Assembly: GCF_000382225.1 (NCBI RefSeq)
Contig: NZ_KB907818.1
Location: 1 to 64,000 of the forward strand
Length of the DNA: 64,000 nucleotides
Direction: 5' to 3'
Origin: Hymenobacter aerophilus DSM 13606
GTDB taxonomy: Bacteria; Bacteroidota; Bacteroidia; Cytophagales; Hymenobacteraceae
Part shown: positions 15,700 to 23,881 of the stretch, piece after piece
How positions within the stretch are numbered: the stretch's first letter is position 1
Layout: each line of letters opens with the position of its first letter
Made by a program: the position numbers and the translations under genes
The notes under the pieces: generated by a model
Database searches by the model: none
What the model was told of the DNA's origin: nothing
What the model saw: only the letters and a program-made list of their open reading frames with translations

Positions 15700-16047
15700 T
15701 CAGGCCACGCGGTTGTGCTGGTCGGGGAAAATGACGGTGGGCTGGTGGGCCTTGGCCTCAGCAAAGTCAATCAGGGCGTACGAGATTATGATGACAATGT
15801 CGCCCACGGCCACGCGGCGGGCCGCCGGGCCGTTGAGGCAAATCATGCCCGAACCCCGCTCGCCCTTGATGGTGTAGGTTTCGAACCGCTCGCCGTTGTT
15901 GATATTGACGATGGTTACCTTTTCGTTTTCCACCATGTTGGCCGCGTCGAGCAGGTCCTCATCAATGGTGATGCTGCCCACGTAGTGCAGCTCGGCCTGG
16001 GTGACCTTAACGCGGTGAATCTTTGACTTCAGAACCTCGATATGCAT
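15700..16047 (-). CDS. panD: Aspartate 1-decarboxylase (pyruvoyl)
   Basis: A 115-aa proenzyme that makes beta-alanine from aspartate for pantothenate and CoA synthesis. Self-cleavage occurs at Gly24-Ser25, seen as HYVGSITID, making the pyruvoyl group. Further family motifs: [23 protein letters not shown] and [20 protein letters not shown]. The start is the ATG at 16047 ([12 protein letters not shown]); a TTG four codons upstream is an unlikely start. A -7 element lies at 16078-16085. panC follows upstream on the same strand, separated by a large palindrome. Confidence 0.96.
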   Translation of the reverse strand: MHIEVLKSKIHRVKVTQAELHYVGSITIDEDLLDAANMVENEKVTIVNINNGERFETYTIKGERGSGMICLNGPAARRVAVGDIVIIISYALIDFAEAKAHQPTVIFPDQHNRVA

Positions 16048-16077
16048 GTGCGAAAGCAACAGTAGCTATGTAGGCCC

Positions 16078-16085
16078 CAAAGATA
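16078..16085 (-). promoter_or_regulatory. -7 element of panD
   Basis: Minus-strand TATCTTTG lies 31 bp before the panD ATG. The 63-bp palindrome begins 13 bp further upstream, so the region where a -33 element would lie falls in or beside the repeat. Confidence 0.6.
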
Positions 16086-16097
16086 CGGAAGGTGATT

Positions 16098-16257
16098 TGG
16101 TGATTGGGTGGTTTGGTGAGGAGGTAGAGTAACTGTCATCCTGAGCGCAGCGAAGGACCTATATAGAGGCTAACACAAATAATAGCTTCTGGCTAGGTCC
16201 TTCGCTGCGCTCAGGATGACAGTTACTCTACCTCCTCACCAAACCACCCAATCACCA
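16098..16257. repeat. Perfect 63-bp inverted repeat overlapping the panC 3' end (locus 2)
   Basis: Arms 16098-16160 and 16195-16257 are perfect inverted copies, with a 34-bp loop. The inner halves are the family core (GTCATCCTGAGCGCAGCGAA). The outer halves are GGTGA-type words. The right arm contains the stop and last 10-11 codons of panC (VIGWFGEEVE). Confidence 0.95.
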
Positions 16258-17092
16258 CGTTGTCAATCAGCCGGACGCCGCCGAGGTGGGCGGCCAGGCA
16301 CAGCACCACGGCGCGGCCGGAATGCCACTCCGTGAGGGGCTGCAGGGTGTCGGCGTCGGCTACGGCTATGTATTCCAGTTCCAGGCCGGGCACGGCGGCC
16401 AGCTGCGCGCGCGCGGCGGCCTGCACGGCGGCCGGCGCCGCCTGCCCGGCCCGGACGAGTTCGGCGGCGGCCTGCAGGCTCTGATAAAGGCGCGGAGCCA
16501 GCGCCCGGGCCTCGGCGCTCAGCCGCCGGTTACGCGACGACATGGCCAGCCCATCGGCCTCGCGCACCGTTGGGAAGGCCACCAGCTCCAGGTCGAAGGC
16601 CAGGTCGCTGACGAGCTGGCGCACGATGGCTACCTGCTGAAAATCTTTCTGGCCGAAATACGCGCGATGGGGCCGGCTTAGGTGAAACAGCTTGCTGACC
16701 ACCGTGGCCACGCCGTTGAAATGGCCGGGCCGGTGCTCGCCCTCCATCACCCGTTCCAGCGGCCCGAAATCGAACTGCACGATGGCTGGATGGGGGTACA
16801 TTTCGGCTACTGAGGGCAGAAACAAGGCCGTGCAGCCGGCCGGGGCCAGCAGGGCCGCATCGGCGTCGGGCAGGCGCGGGTAGAGGCGGAAATCGTCGGG
16901 GTTGTTGAACTGGGTTGGGTTGACGAACACACTCGCTACCACTGCGTCGCACTCGGCGGCGGCGGCCCGCACCAGCTGCAGATGGCCTTCGTGGAGCGCA
17001 CCCATAGTGGGCACCAAGCCAATGCGTTGGCCGGCCCGGCGCCAGTTTTCGGTGTGGGCTTGCAACGCGGCAGCGGTCGTGAGTATCTGCAT
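16223..17092 (-). CDS. panC: Pantothenate synthetase
   Basis: A 289-aa enzyme joining pantoate and beta-alanine with ATP. Motifs: VPTMGALHEGHLQLV (ATP-binding HxGH), SVFVNPTQF, EHRPGHFNGVATVV, YFGQKDFQQ and SSRNRRL (KMSKS-like). The start is the ATG at 17092 (MQILTTAAAL); the frame extends to a TTG at 17113. PanC proteins usually end soon after RLIDN. Here an extra VVIGWFGEEVE follows, encoded by the arm of a palindromic repeat, so the C-terminus appears to have been rewritten by repeat insertion. It pairs with panD next door in the same pathway. Confidence 0.96.
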   Translation of the reverse strand: MQILTTAAALQAHTENWRRAGQRIGLVPTMGALHEGHLQLVRAAAAECDAVVASVFVNPTQFNNPDDFRLYPRLPDADAALLAPAGCTALFLPSVAEMYPHPAIVQFDFGPLERVMEGEHRPGHFNGVATVVSKLFHLSRPHRAYFGQKDFQQVAIVRQLVSDLAFDLELVAFPTVREADGLAMSSRNRRLSAEARALAPRLYQSLQAAAELVRAGQAAPAAVQAAARAQLAAVPGLELEYIAVADADTLQPLTEWHSGRAVVLCLAAHLGGVRLIDNVVIGWFGEEVE

Positions 17093-17157
17093 AAAGTAAA
17101 GGCGGCCAGGCAAGGGGCCGGAAGGCGGACTAGAATGAAATTTCCCTCAAAAATGCT

Positions 17158-17165
17158 TAATTTTG
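17158..17165 (+). promoter_or_regulatory. -7 element upstream of the GT5-like gene
   Basis: TAATTTTG fits TAnnTTTG and lies 48 bp before the start at 17213. No clear -33 TTG is visible. Confidence 0.5.
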
Positions 17166-17212
17166 TGCATCCCAAAGTGTTGCCCTCCTTCAATAACCCC
17201 AACTGACCATTT

Positions 17213-18025
17213 ATGTCGAAGTTGAAAATACTCTATGCTGCCACGGAAATTGACCCGTTTTTGCAGACCACCAAGGTAGCGGAGTTTTTGCGGCGCCTGC
17301 CGCAGGGAATGCAGGAAATGGGGATGGAAATCCGCATTTTTGTGCCCCGTTTTGGCATTATCAACGAGCGCAAAAACCGGCTGCACGAGGTGGTGCGCCT
17401 CTCGGGCATCAACATTGCCGTGGGCGAAGACGAAAAGCCGCTCATCATTAAGGTAGCCTCTATTCCCAACGCCAAGCTGCAGGTGTACTTCATTGATAAT
17501 GAAGATTATTTCCACCGCAAATCGGTATTGGTTGACAAGAACGATAAGTTTCACTCGGATAACGACGAGCGGGCCATCTTTTTCTGCAAAGGCGTGCTCG
17601 AAACCGTAAAAAAACTCGGTTGGGCTCCCGATATCGTGCATTGCAACGACTGGATGACGGGCCTGATTCCGATGTACCTGAAAACGACTTACAAGAAGGA
17701 CCCGATTTTCAAGGACGCCAAATCGGTATTCACGATTTACAGCAACGAGTTTGACTTCAAATTTGACGCTGACATCGTGGAAAAAGCCAAGATGCTCGAC
17801 ATCAACGATGACATGCTGGCCTCGCTGAAAACGGCCGATTTCGGCGGCTTCATCAAGATGGGCATGGAGTACGCCGATACCGTAGTTAAATCCGATGAGG
17901 GTTTCAGCGAGAAGATGGAAGCGTTGTTCTCCGAGTACTCGACCAAAAAGCAAATCGAACAGGTAGCCGCCGACGACGACCTGCTGACCTCTTACTACGC
18001 GCTCTATAATGAACTGGCCAACTAG
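17213..18025 (+). CDS. Glycogen/starch synthase-like protein, GT5 N-terminal domain only
   Basis: A 270-aa protein matching the N-terminal Rossmann half of glycogen synthase (GT5): KILYAATEIDPF, the ADP-glucose-binding KxGG region replaced by TTKVAEFLRRLP, IRIFVPRFGIIN, and DIVHCNDWMTGLIPMYLK. The C-terminal GT-B half with the donor-binding E-x7-E motif is missing, and the gene ends cleanly rather than by frameshift. Such half-size proteins are common in Bacteroidota, so this is a family form and not a pseudogene. Full glycogen synthase activity is unlikely. It overlaps the next gene (DUF4270) by 17 bp, implying translational coupling. Confidence 0.85.
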   Translation: MSKLKILYAATEIDPFLQTTKVAEFLRRLPQGMQEMGMEIRIFVPRFGIINERKNRLHEVVRLSGINIAVGEDEKPLIIKVASIPNAKLQVYFIDNEDYFHRKSVLVDKNDKFHSDNDERAIFFCKGVLETVKKLGWAPDIVHCNDWMTGLIPMYLKTTYKKDPIFKDAKSVFTIYSNEFDFKFDADIVEKAKMLDINDDMLASLKTADFGGFIKMGMEYADTVVKSDEGFSEKMEALFSEYSTKKQIEQVAADDDLLTSYYALYNELAN

Positions 18026-19556
18026 CGCCGGCCGACTTGCGTCGGTTTCTCTGCTCGGTATTTCGTTGCTGGGCCTGACCAGCGGCTGCGAAAAAGCCAA
18101 TGACCTGGGCCTGGATCTGCCCGGCACCTCGCCTATTTCGGCCGAATACCTCGATTTGCCCTTGAAGGCTTCCACGGTGCGCCAGCCGGTGGTACAAACC
18201 GTGAAATCCAACAGTGCGCTGGTGGGCCGCGTGCGCGACTCGTTCGTGGGTACCACTACGGCCGCTGCCGCGCTGAACCTGCTGGTAGTCCCGTCTCTTT
18301 CGCCGCTCAAGGATCTGCCAGCCAAGTATGAGAACCCCCGCCTCGATTCGGCGGTGTTCACGCTGGCCTTCGATCAGGTGTACGGTTCGGCCGTGCTGCC
18401 GCTGGCGCTTGATGTACTGCCGCTACAGCAGCCGCTTGATGAGCGGACAGTGTACAACTCGACTACTACGGTGGCCACGGGTGAGCCGCTGGTGAGCAAC
18501 TTCAAGGCTGTGCTGAATAGGGACAACGCTGTGCGGCTGCCAACCAACTCTCCCTCCGATAGCGTCAGCGCATCTTCGCCGCAACGCACTATCCGGATTC
18601 CGCTGCTCAAGTCGAGCGGGGCCGCACCGCTGGTGAAATCGGTCTTTGCGGCCATGACGGCTAACCCCGGCTTCAACCAAAGCACCCTCGACGGGCTCTG
18701 GAAGGGCGTGTTACTGCGGCCTTCTGAGAACCACACGGGCAACATCATCAGCATTCCGCGGGCGGCCACCAAAACGATTAACGTCGTTACGTTCTACTTC
18801 CGGGCGGGCACCAACGATACGGTGCGTACCTATTCGCTGTATCTGGCCAACATTTCGCCGCCTTCCCAGGCTGGCTCGTTCACCGATGGGCGCTACTTCA
18901 CCCAACTCACCACCGACCTAGCCGGCGGTGCGCTGGCCGGCCTGACGCCCCAAAACCCGCTGTCCTCCACCGCCACCAACGGCCTGACCTACGTGCAGGA
19001 AGGCGTGGGGCTGAACACCCGGCTGGAATTTGAAGGCTTGGAGGCGCTACGCGACAAGCCTACCCAGGCCATCAACCGGGCCGAGTTGCTTATTCCCGTT
19101 CGGCAGCTCAGCAACGGACTGTTTCCGTATCCGTCGGCGCTTTACCTGTATGAAGTAGACGACGCCAACCGGATTCTGACCCGCCAGAATGGTGCCTCCA
19201 CCGTCGACCGGCTGGTGCAGCAGGAAGAAGCGGTCCAGACGGCCAATGGTGGGGGGTTTCTGCCTTCTTCTGTTGGTGTAGGCTATCCGGCCTCGGCGCT
19301 CGTACCATTTGGACAAAATCCAACGCAGTATTACAGAGTTGGTATCACCCAATACCTCGAGAATTACCTGCAGAACCGTTTTAACGCGGGTGAGGAGCGG
19401 CCTTCGGGGTTGCTACTCTCGCCAACTCTGCGCAACGAACAAGGTCTGCCACTTGGGTCACCGCTGAAAACTGTGGTGACTAGCCTTAACCTGAACCGTG
19501 CCCAGTTGGATGCCAACAACATCCGGCTGCGCGTATACTACTCCAAGCTCCAGTAG
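18009..19556 (+). CDS. DUF4270 family lipoprotein
   Basis: A 515-aa exported lipoprotein. The N-terminus has a hydrophobic stretch (SVSLLGISLLGLTSGC) ending in a lipobox Cys at about 27. The rest is rich in Ser/Thr/Pro/Leu and predicted beta structure, with DUF4270 features: an early LPGTSPISAEYLDL segment, PRLDSAVFTLAF, and a C-terminal RAELLIPV...LYLYEVDD stretch. The function is unknown. It starts inside the 3' end of the GT5-like gene and is 110 bp ahead of glmS on the same strand. Confidence 0.87.
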   Translation: MNWPTSAGRLASVSLLGISLLGLTSGCEKANDLGLDLPGTSPISAEYLDLPLKASTVRQPVVQTVKSNSALVGRVRDSFVGTTTAAAALNLLVVPSLSPLKDLPAKYENPRLDSAVFTLAFDQVYGSAVLPLALDVLPLQQPLDERTVYNSTTTVATGEPLVSNFKAVLNRDNAVRLPTNSPSDSVSASSPQRTIRIPLLKSSGAAPLVKSVFAAMTANPGFNQSTLDGLWKGVLLRPSENHTGNIISIPRAATKTINVVTFYFRAGTNDTVRTYSLYLANISPPSQAGSFTDGRYFTQLTTDLAGGALAGLTPQNPLSSTATNGLTYVQEGVGLNTRLEFEGLEALRDKPTQAINRAELLIPVRQLSNGLFPYPSALYLYEVDDANRILTRQNGASTVDRLVQQEEAVQTANGGGFLPSSVGVGYPASALVPFGQNPTQYYRVGITQYLENYLQNRFNAGEERPSGLLLSPTLRNEQGLPLGSPLKTVVTSLNLNRAQLDANNIRLRVYYSKLQ

Positions 19557-19610
19557 GAGCGCTGGTTGCTAACCGGCCTCAGGGCGGCACGGCCTTTGCC
19601 TGTGTCGCCC

Positions 19611-19618
19611 TACTTTTG
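19611..19618 (+). promoter_or_regulatory. -7 element of glmS
   Basis: TACTTTTG matches TAnnTTTG, 49 bp before the glmS ATG. No TTG lies at the usual 17-21 bp spacing. Confidence 0.55.
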
Positions 19619-19666
19619 TCTTATACTTTTTTCTTTGAGCTCCGGCTCTGAACCCCGTCGACTACT

Positions 19667-21505
19667 ATGTGCGGAATTGTTGCTTACATCGGGCACCGTG
19701 AGGCCTGCCCCATCATTCTCAAAGGCTTGCACCGGCTCGAATACCGGGGCTATGATTCGGCCGGCGTGGCGCTGCTCGATGGCGAAACGCTCAGTGTATA
19801 CAAAAAGAAGGGCAAGGTAGCCGAGCTGGAAAACTTCATTGCCGAGAAGAATACGCACGCCAACATCGGGATGGGCCACACCCGCTGGGCCACCCACGGC
19901 GAGCCGAACGATGTGAATGCCCACCCGCACTACTCGACCTCGGAGCGCATTGCCATCATCCACAACGGCATCATCGAAAACTACGCGGCCCTTAAGGAGC
20001 ACTTGCAACTGCAGGGCCACGTATTCCACTCCGATACTGATACGGAGGTATTCGTGAACCTGATTGAGGAGATTCAGAAGCAGAACAGCTGCTCGCTGGA
20101 GCAGGCCGTGCGCCTGGCCCTGCACGAGGTGGTGGGTGCCTACGCCATCGTGGTGCTGAGCAAGGACAACCCCGGCCAGTTGATTGCGGCCCGCAAAGGC
20201 TCGCCGCTGGTAGTGGGCATCGGTGAGAACGAGTTCTTCCTGGCCTCCGACGCCACGCCCATCATCGAGTATACGAGCGACGTGGTGTATGTGAACGACT
20301 ACGAGTTGGTGGTTATCAAGGATGGCGAGATGGACCTGCGCAGCCGCGAGGATGTGAAGCAGACGCCTTACATCCAGAAGCTGGCGCTGGAGCTGGACCG
20401 CATTGAGAAAGGCGGCTACGAGCACTTCATGCTGAAGGAGATTTTCGAGCAGCCCCGTTCCATCCTCGACTCGATGCGCGGCCGCTTGGAATTGGAAGCC
20501 GGCCACCTGAACATGGGCGGCGTGCGGGCCTACGAGCGCAAGTTTGTGAATGCCGAACGCATCCTGATTGTAGCCTGCGGTACTTCCTGGCACGCCGGCC
20601 TGGTGGCCGAGTACCTGCTCGAGGACCTGGCGCGGGTGCCGGTGGAAGTGGAGTACGCCTCCGAATTCCGTTACCGTAACCCCGTTATCACCGAGCGTGA
20701 TATCGTAATTGCTATTTCGCAGAGCGGCGAAACGGCCGATACGCTGGCCGCCCTGGAACTGGCCAAGAGCCGCGGCGCCACCATTTTCGGTATCTGCAAC
20801 GTGGTGGGCTCCAGCATCGCCCGTGCCACCGACGCCGGTGCCTACACCCACGCCGGCCCCGAAATCGGGGTGGCTTCGACCAAAGCCTTTACGGCCCAGG
20901 TAACGGTGCTCACGCTGCTGGCCATGATTGTGGGTCACAAGCGCGGCACGCTCACCGATACCCGTCTGCGCGAGCTGATGGTGGAGCTGGAAACCATTCC
21001 GGCCAAAGTGGAGAAGGCACTGGAGCTGAACACCGAAATCATGCAGATTTCGGAAATCTTCAAGGATGCCAGCAACTTCCTGTACCTGGGGCGGGGCTAC
21101 AACTTCCCCGTAGCCCTCGAAGGCGCGCTTAAGCTCAAGGAAATCAGCTACATCCATGCCGAGGGCTACCCTGCGGCCGAGATGAAGCACGGCCCCATTG
21201 CCCTCATCGACGAGAACATGCCGGTGGTGGTTATTGCCACCAAAGACAGCTCGTACGAGAAAGTGGTCAGCAATATCCAGGAAGTGAAGGCCCGCAAAGG
21301 CCGCATCATTGCCGTGGTAACCGAGGGCGACACCGTAATTCCGGCCATGGCCGAGTTCACGATTGAGGTGCCCGCTACCAGTGAAGTGCTGATGCCGCTC
21401 GTGTCGGTAATTCCGCTGCAGCTGCTGAGCTACCACATTGCCGTAATGCGCGGCTGCAACGTTGACCAGCCCCGCAACTTGGCTAAGTCGGTAACGGTGG
21501 AGTAG
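19667..21505 (+). CDS. glmS: Glutamine-fructose-6-phosphate aminotransferase (isomerizing)
   Basis: A 612-aa enzyme making glucosamine-6-phosphate for peptidoglycan and LPS. The N-terminal nucleophile glutaminase domain starts with Cys2 (MCGIVAYIG) and includes GHTRWATHGEPND and HNGIIENY. The C-terminal half has two SIS domains with the sugar-phosphate loops ACGTSWHAG, AISQSGETADTLAAL and the second SIS LGRGYNFPVALEGALKLKE. It ends in the canonical PRNLAKSVTVE. The length is normal and all key residues are present. No glmS ribozyme-like leader can be seen in the 110-bp gap. Confidence 0.98.
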   Translation: MCGIVAYIGHREACPIILKGLHRLEYRGYDSAGVALLDGETLSVYKKKGKVAELENFIAEKNTHANIGMGHTRWATHGEPNDVNAHPHYSTSERIAIIHNGIIENYAALKEHLQLQGHVFHSDTDTEVFVNLIEEIQKQNSCSLEQAVRLALHEVVGAYAIVVLSKDNPGQLIAARKGSPLVVGIGENEFFLASDATPIIEYTSDVVYVNDYELVVIKDGEMDLRSREDVKQTPYIQKLALELDRIEKGGYEHFMLKEIFEQPRSILDSMRGRLELEAGHLNMGGVRAYERKFVNAERILIVACGTSWHAGLVAEYLLEDLARVPVEVEYASEFRYRNPVITERDIVIAISQSGETADTLAALELAKSRGATIFGICNVVGSSIARATDAGAYTHAGPEIGVASTKAFTAQVTVLTLLAMIVGHKRGTLTDTRLRELMVELETIPAKVEKALELNTEIMQISEIFKDASNFLYLGRGYNFPVALEGALKLKEISYIHAEGYPAAEMKHGPIALIDENMPVVVIATKDSSYEKVVSNIQEVKARKGRIIAVVTEGDTVIPAMAEFTIEVPATSEVLMPLVSVIPLQLLSYHIAVMRGCNVDQPRNLAKSVTVE

Positions 21506-21535
21506 CCTTTTGAGCCGTTAGCTTTTGTTCTGAAT

Positions 21536-21575
21536 ACAAACTGCCGCCCCGGAAGCCTCCGGGGCGGCAGTTTGC
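21536..21575. terminator. Terminator downstream of glmS
   Basis: AAACTGCCGCCCCGGA and TCCGGGGCGGCAGTTT form a perfect stem with only short T-tracts. It separates the convergent glmS and 3HCDH-like genes and could act on both strands. Confidence 0.85.
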
Positions 21576-21600
21576 GTTTGGGGCGGAGCGTTGCGTGGGC

Positions 21601-22266
21601 TTACAGTTCGAAAGATTCGCCGCGCAGATACATGGTTTTCAGCAGCGGACAGACTTTGTAGCGTTCCTCGTGGGTGTCATGATAGAGGCACTCCAGCGTT
21701 TCGTACACCCGCGCCACCCCGATGGCATTGGCCCACTCGAAGGGCCCGCGGGGGTAGTTGGTGCCCAGCTTCATGCCCAGGTCAATATCCTGCACCGAAG
21801 CCGTGCCCTCCTGCAACGTGTAGCAGGCTTCGTTGATGATCATGCACACAATGCGCGGCGTTACCAGGCCTACCCGGTCGGCCACGAGGCGGTACTCGGT
21901 GCCCAGCTTGGCGCAGAGGGCCGCTAGTGCATCGGCATCTTCGGCCTGATAAAGCGCAACTTCCAACAGCGGCCGGTCGAGGAGCGTGGGCAGGGCGCAG
22001 AGGCCAAATATGGGGCCGAGCGAAGCTCTTTCGCCTTGCAGCAGCTCGGCCAGACTGCGGGCGGTGGTGTCGTAGAACAGGGGCTGACGGGGCTGCTCGT
22101 AGTGCAGCTCGGGCCAGTCGCGCAGGTCGAAGAGCACGTCGGCGGCGGCGAGGCGAGCCGTCAGGTCGAGTGCGTCGGCGGGGCAGAAGTCGTAGTTGTG
22201 CGCCTCACCAAACTTGCGACGCAGCTCAGTTTCGACGGTTTCGCCGCCCACGATAAACAGATGCAT
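21601..22266 (-). CDS. 3-hydroxyacyl-CoA dehydrogenase-like protein (C-terminal domain)
   Basis: A 221-aa protein. Its last ~100 residues match the helical C-terminal 3HCDH domain (VADRVGLVTPRIVCMIINEACYTLQEG... and DIDLGMKLGTNYPRGPFEWAN). The N-terminal ~100 residues (MHLFIVGGETVE...) do not show a normal GxGxxG NAD-binding fold, so this is a half-size family member. The start is the ATG at 22266; the longer frame has 37 codons overlapping the divergent promoter region. Catalysis on 3-hydroxyacyl-CoA is doubtful without an NAD domain. Confidence 0.82.
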   Translation of the reverse strand: MHLFIVGGETVETELRRKFGEAHNYDFCPADALDLTARLAAADVLFDLRDWPELHYEQPRQPLFYDTTARSLAELLQGERASLGPIFGLCALPTLLDRPLLEVALYQAEDADALAALCAKLGTEYRLVADRVGLVTPRIVCMIINEACYTLQEGTASVQDIDLGMKLGTNYPRGPFEWANAIGVARVYETLECLYHDTHEERYKVCPLLKTMYLRGESFEL

Positions 22267-22288
22267 AGATTTTCGGCTTACTTTAGCC

Positions 22289-22296
22289 CAAAGATA
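22289..22296 (-). promoter_or_regulatory. -7 element of the 3HCDH-like gene
   Basis: Minus-strand TATCTTTG lies 23 bp before the ATG at 22266, which supports that start over the longer frame. Confidence 0.6.
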
Positions 22297-22333
22297 GTTC
22301 TTTCGTTTACCCACCCCGTTTTCTGCTCCCGCT

Positions 22334-22720
22334 ATGGCCCATACCGTCGTTTTTTCGCCCCAGGCCCCCGCTCCCATCGGCCCCTACAGCCAGGCCATCC
22401 GGGCCGGCAACACCGTATACGTTTCGGGCCAGATTGCGCTGGATGGCAACGGCCAGCTGCTGGGCAACGGCGACGTGGCGGCCGAAACGCACCAGGTTAT
22501 GCACAACCTGCAGGCCGTGCTGGCGGCGGCCGGCCTCACGCTGCGCCACATTGTGAAGTGCAGCATTTTCGTGCAGGACCTCGGCAACTTCGGGCTCATC
22601 AACGACATCTACGGCAGCTACTTCGATGCCGACTACGCCCCCGCCCGCGAAACCGTCGAGGTCAGCCGCCTGCCCAAAGATGTGCAGGTAGAAATTTCGT
22701 GCGTGGCGGTGGAAGGGTGA
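22334..22720 (+). CDS. ridA: RidA family enamine/imine deaminase
   Basis: A 128-aa YjgF/YER057c/UK114 protein. It hydrolyses the reactive 2-aminoacrylate and related enamines released by PLP enzymes. Motifs: APIGPYSQAIRAGNTVYVSGQIALD near the N-terminus, HQVMHNLQAVLAAAG, and the C-terminal signature (YAPARETVEVSRLPKDVQVEISCVA) with the conserved active-site Arg and Glu. Normal length. It is divergent from the 3HCDH-like gene with a 67-bp gap. Confidence 0.96.
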   Translation: MAHTVVFSPQAPAPIGPYSQAIRAGNTVYVSGQIALDGNGQLLGNGDVAAETHQVMHNLQAVLAAAGLTLRHIVKCSIFVQDLGNFGLINDIYGSYFDADYAPARETVEVSRLPKDVQVEISCVAVEG

Positions 22721-22882
22721 AACGGTGAGGTAGTGAAAGGGTGAGTTTGACGTGCGAGAGGCCTAATAGGTCGCGCGGCTTCCGTTTCGTTGCAACTACT
22801 TCTCTTACCTCACCCGACCTATCACTGGCCGTCAGGCCCTCCGAACGTCAGCTTACTATTTCACCACCTCACTATCTCACCT
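22719..22882. repeat. GGTGA-word element, copy 1
   Basis: Starts at the ridA stop and ends at the next start. The left end (ggtgaggtagtgaaagggtgag) and right end (ctcactatctcacc) are loose inverted copies. The right 48 bp (22834-22881) are a direct repeat of 23779-23826 with few mismatches. Confidence 0.75.
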
Positions 22883-22883
22883 C

Positions 22884-23078
22884 ATGCGCGAGCTGGGCAT
22901 TTTTCTATTCTGCGCGGGGCTGGTAGCCATGCTGGCCCCCTACCTGCTGCCGGCCAACTTCCGGTTTCCGCTGCTCGACTGGATTTACACCTGGGGGCCA
23001 CAGGCAGCCTGGGCCATTAAAGGCGGTGCGGTGCTGCTGGGGCTGCTGTTGTGGCTGCGCTTCCGAAACCGCGAATAA
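22884..23078 (+). CDS. Small membrane protein (DUF2905-like)
   Basis: A 64-aa protein with two transmembrane segments (about 4-22 and 41-59) joined by a short loop, ending in Arg/Asn/Glu. The size and layout (LGIFLFCAGLVAMLAPYLLP ... GAVLLGLLLWLRF) resemble DUF2905 proteins, although the LPGDI loop typical of that family is not clear. Its stop overlaps the next start (TAATG), so the two are translationally coupled. Confidence 0.7.
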   Translation: MRELGIFLFCAGLVAMLAPYLLPANFRFPLLDWIYTWGPQAAWAIKGGAVLLGLLLWLRFRNRE

Positions 23079-23689
23079 TGCGCCGACCCAGCCCCCGCAA
23101 GCCGGCCAAAGCCCTGGCCCGTCCCGACTACTTTCCGCCCGAAAACGTGCTTACCCGGGCCCTGCCCCCGGCCCTGGTGGGTCAGCGCGAATTCGAGCAG
23201 TTTCACTTTATCGGCTTCGATTTAAGCCAGGCCGATCTGGCCGGCCGACGATTCACCGACTGCCGGTTCGAGAACTGTAATCTGGCCGGGGCCTCGCTGG
23301 CCAACACCGGCCTGCAGAACGTGGCCTTCGACGGCTGCAAGCTGCTGGGCCTGCAGTTCACCGCCTGCCGCGACCTGCTGTTCGGCGTCCACTTCGACCG
23401 TTGCCAGCTGGATTACGCCGTTTTCGGGGGCAAGCTACTAGCCAACACCCGCTTCGAGGGCTGCTCGCTGCGGGAAGCCGATTTCGCCGATACCGACCTC
23501 ACCAACGCCATATTTGCCGACTGCGACCTGGCGGGCACCTCATTCGAGAACACCACCCTGACCGGCGCCGACCTGCGCACCGCCCGCCACCTGCAGCTCG
23601 ATCCGGCCCTCAACGAAGTAAAAGGCGCCCGCTTCGCCCTCGAAAGCCTGCCGGGCCTACTCACCAAGTTCGGGCTGGTGGTGGAATGA
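23078..23689 (+). CDS. Pentapeptide repeat protein
   Basis: A 203-aa protein. Residues about 40-180 are tandem A(D/N)LxX pentapeptides (DLSQADLAGRRFTDCRFENC, CNLAGASLANTGLQNVAF, ADFADTDLTNAIFADCDLAG), predicted to form a right-handed quadrilateral beta-helix. The start is the ATG at 23078, which overlaps the previous stop and follows the usual coupling. The longer frame to 23051 lies within the previous gene. Family members include McbG- and Qnr-like DNA mimics as well as proteins of unknown function. Nothing here marks it as a gyrase protector. Confidence 0.88.
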   Translation: MRRPSPRKPAKALARPDYFPPENVLTRALPPALVGQREFEQFHFIGFDLSQADLAGRRFTDCRFENCNLAGASLANTGLQNVAFDGCKLLGLQFTACRDLLFGVHFDRCQLDYAVFGGKLLANTRFEGCSLREADFADTDLTNAIFADCDLAGTSFENTTLTGADLRTARHLQLDPALNEVKGARFALESLPGLLTKFGLVVE

Positions 23690-23826
23690 GGTGAGTTGGC
23701 GAGATGGTGAACTGGTGAGTTAACGTTCAGGCGGACCTTATAACGCGCCCGTGTTAAACCGCGCAAACCGCGCCGCCAAGGCCCTCAGAACATCAGCTCA
23801 CTATTTCACCAGCTCACCATTTCACC
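23688..23826. repeat. GGTGA-word element, copy 2
   Basis: Starts at the stop of the pentapeptide gene. The left end (ggtgagttggcgagatggtg) and right end (caccagctcaccatttcacc) are loose inverted copies. The right end, 23779-23826, repeats 22834-22881. It abuts the gltX promoter. Confidence 0.75.
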
Positions 23827-23831
23827 TTTCG

Positions 23832-23839
23832 TACCTTTG
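23832..23839 (+). promoter_or_regulatory. -7 element of gltX
   Basis: TACCTTTG, the same octamer as in the rRNA promoters, lies 42 bp before the gltX ATG and directly after the repeat element. No clear -33 TTG is present. Confidence 0.6.
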
Positions 23840-23881
23840 CAGCGCGGTTTCTCAACCTGAATAAAGCCGCACAACCAACGT

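Noticed and set aside
17213..18025. GT5-like gene as a frameshifted or truncated pseudogene of glgA
   Set aside because: The frame ends cleanly, overlaps the next gene as in an operon, no C-terminal GT-B half follows in any frame, and half-size homologues are common in Bacteroidota.
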